64,000 nt of DNA from Mycobacterium pseudokansasii (GTDB taxonomy: Bacteria; Actinomycetota; Actinomycetes; Mycobacteriales; Mycobacteriaceae): positions 3,348,001 through 3,412,000 of the forward strand of contig NZ_UPHU01000001.1 in assembly GCF_900566075.1 (NCBI RefSeq), given 5' to 3'. How positions within the stretch are numbered: position 1 is the stretch's first letter; every line of letters begins with the position of its first letter. The translations under genes were made by a program, and so were the position numbers. The notes below the pieces were generated by a model. It saw only the letters and a list, made by a program, of their open reading frames with translations, was not told where the DNA came from and ran no database searches. Shown here piece by piece: positions 62,823-64,000 of this stretch.

Positions 62823-64000
62823 ATGAACGGGCCAACACAAGGGCCAACGACGGCCATCGACGCCGACTACCTGGTGGTGGGCGCCGGGGCAATGGGGATG
62901 GCGTTCACCGATACGCTTCTCGCCGAGTCCGAGGCGACCGTGGTGATCGTCGACCGGGCCCATCAACCGGGCGGACATTGGACCACCGCCTACCCATTCG
63001 TGCGGCTGCACCAACCGTCGGCGTATTACGGCGTCAACTCAAGAGCCTTGGGCAACAACACGATTGACGCCGTCGGCTGGAACCAGGGACTCAACGAACT
63101 CGCCTCCGTCGGCGAAATCTGCGCCTACTTCGACGCCGTGATGCAACAGCAATTCCTGCCCAGCGGGCGGGTTACCTACTTTCCCATGAGCGAGTACCTC
63201 GGCGACAGCCGATTCCGGACGCTCGGCGGCGCGGAGTACCCGGTGCGGGTCCGTCGGCGCATCGTCGACGCCACCTACCTGCAAGCCCTCGTGCCGTCGA
63301 TGCGGCCGGCACCGTACCCGGTGGCACCCGGCGTCGACTGCATTGCGCCCAACGACCTGCCGAGATTCCGCGCGCGCGACCGATACGTGATCATCGGTGC
63401 CGGCAAAACGGGAATGGACGTCTGTCTATGGTTGCTGCGAAACGGCGTCACCCCCGAGAAGCTGACCTGGATCATGCCCCGCGACGCCTGGTTGATCGAC
63501 CGCGCAACGCTGCAGCCGGGACCGACGTTCATCAAGAAGTTTCGGGACAGCTACGGCGCCACGCTCGAGGCCATCGGCAACGCGACATCGATCCAGGACC
63601 TGTTCGACCGGCTCGAGGCGGCCGGAACGTTGCTGCGGCTCGACCCCGCGGTGCGACCGACCATGTATCGGTGCGCGACCGTGTCACAACCCGAATTCGA
63701 CCAATTGCGCCGCATCGACGACATCGTCAGGATGGGCCATGTCCAACGCATCGAGGCCACGGAAGTGGTGCTCGACGGCGGTTCAATCCCCTCTGGTCCT
63801 TCGACCCTCTACATCGACTGCACCGCCGACGGAGCCCCGCAGCGGCCGGCCACACCGGTTTTCGACGGCGACCACCTCACCCTGCAGGCGGTGCGGGGCT
63901 GTCAACAGGTGTTCAGCGCGGCGTTCACCGCGCACGTCGAACTTGCCTACCCCGACGACGCGGTGAAAAACGAACTCTGCGTGCCGATTCCACATCCGGA
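62823..64000 (+). CDS. Flavin-dependent NAD(P)-binding oxidoreductase, 5' part (partial)
   Basis: The gene starts at ATG 62823 and runs off the window; about 392 codons are present without a stop. The N-terminal FAD-binding loop is YLVVGAGAMGMAF (residues 16-28), with the acidic end of strand two in VVIVDRAHQPGGHW. A second dinucleotide-binding motif, YVIIGAGKTGMDVCLWLL, is near residue 190, as expected for NADPH in two-domain flavin monooxygenase-like enzymes. The substrate is unknown. The strong AAGGAGG box and divergent arrangement with an esterase gene are noted; esterase/monooxygenase pairs are common in ketone or steroid breakdown, but this is only suggestive. Confidence 0.88.
   Translation, partial: MNGPTQGPTTAIDADYLVVGAGAMGMAFTDTLLAESEATVVIVDRAHQPGGHWTTAYPFVRLHQPSAYYGVNSRALGNNTIDAVGWNQGLNELASVGEICAYFDAVMQQQFLPSGRVTYFPMSEYLGDSRFRTLGGAEYPVRVRRRIVDATYLQALVPSMRPAPYPVAPGVDCIAPNDLPRFRARDRYVIIGAGKTGMDVCLWLLRNGVTPEKLTWIMPRDAWLIDRATLQPGPTFIKKFRDSYGATLEAIGNATSIQDLFDRLEAAGTLLRLDPAVRPTMYRCATVSQPEFDQLRRIDDIVRMGHVQRIEATEVVLDGGSIPSGPSTLYIDCTADGAPQRPATPVFDGDHLTLQAVRGCQQVFSAAFTAHVELAYPDDAVKNELCVPIPHP

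Overview
This window comes from a slow-growing Mycobacterium of the M. kansasii / M. marinum / M. tuberculosis-related branch. The evidence is the uniformly high GC, PE/PPE proteins (two PE35-like, two PE_PGRS, one PPE-MPTR), a furA-katG operon, a mycolic-acid cyclopropane synthase, two cutinases, an LdtMt2-type L,D-transpeptidase and several proteins that I recognise as orthologues of M. tuberculosis Rv1932, Rv0315, Rv1976c, Rv1977, Rv1984c and Rv1987. The species cannot be fixed from the sequence alone.

Layout. 0-6 kb: 3' end of tpx, a NYN-domain protein, a divergent pair of PE35-like genes, a decayed wax-ester-synthase-like gene and a DpiAB/DcuSR-type two-component system. 6-13.5 kb: NAD-dependent epimerase, a translationally coupled pair of DUF5642-like exported proteins ending in a strong hairpin, a small membrane protein, a free-standing EF-Tu domain-II protein, a GH16 endoglucanase, an MDR oxidoreductase and a methyltransferase. 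13.7-21 kb: M48 protease, cutinase, several broken genes, L,D-transpeptidase and a C39-like lipoprotein. 21-31 kb: katG/furA with a FurA-type operator, SRPBCC protein, cmaA1-like gene, a PE_PGRS carrying an aspartic-protease domain, the Cfp21 cutinase and a B12-dependent radical SAM enzyme. 31-44 kb: HrpA helicase, a block of decayed genes (FAD monooxygenase, tetR, CoA ligase) around a cNMP-binding protein, a class III adenylate cyclase, a LOG-like protein and a YjeF-type epimerase. 44-50 kb: PE_PGRS, small-molecule kinases, nitroreductase, a TetR regulator and a VapBC module with a perfect palindromic operator. 50-57 kb: CBM2 secreted protein, a complete IS21-family element with its target duplication, an SDR, gene-poor stretches, a MazEF-like module and a haloacid dehalogenase. 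57.9-64 kb: SnoaL-like protein, a PPE-MPTR built from exact 432-bp tandem repeats, a TetR regulator that shares an upstream motif with the PPE gene, an esterase, and the start of a flavin-dependent oxidoreductase cut by the window end.

Functional themes are oxidative-stress defence (tpx, katG-furA), cell-envelope and secreted functions (mycolate modification, 3-3 cross-linking, cutinases, PE/PPE) and toxin-antitoxin modules. About ten genes are frameshifted, truncated or internally deleted, so the region is under active decay, unless some frameshifts are assembly errors.
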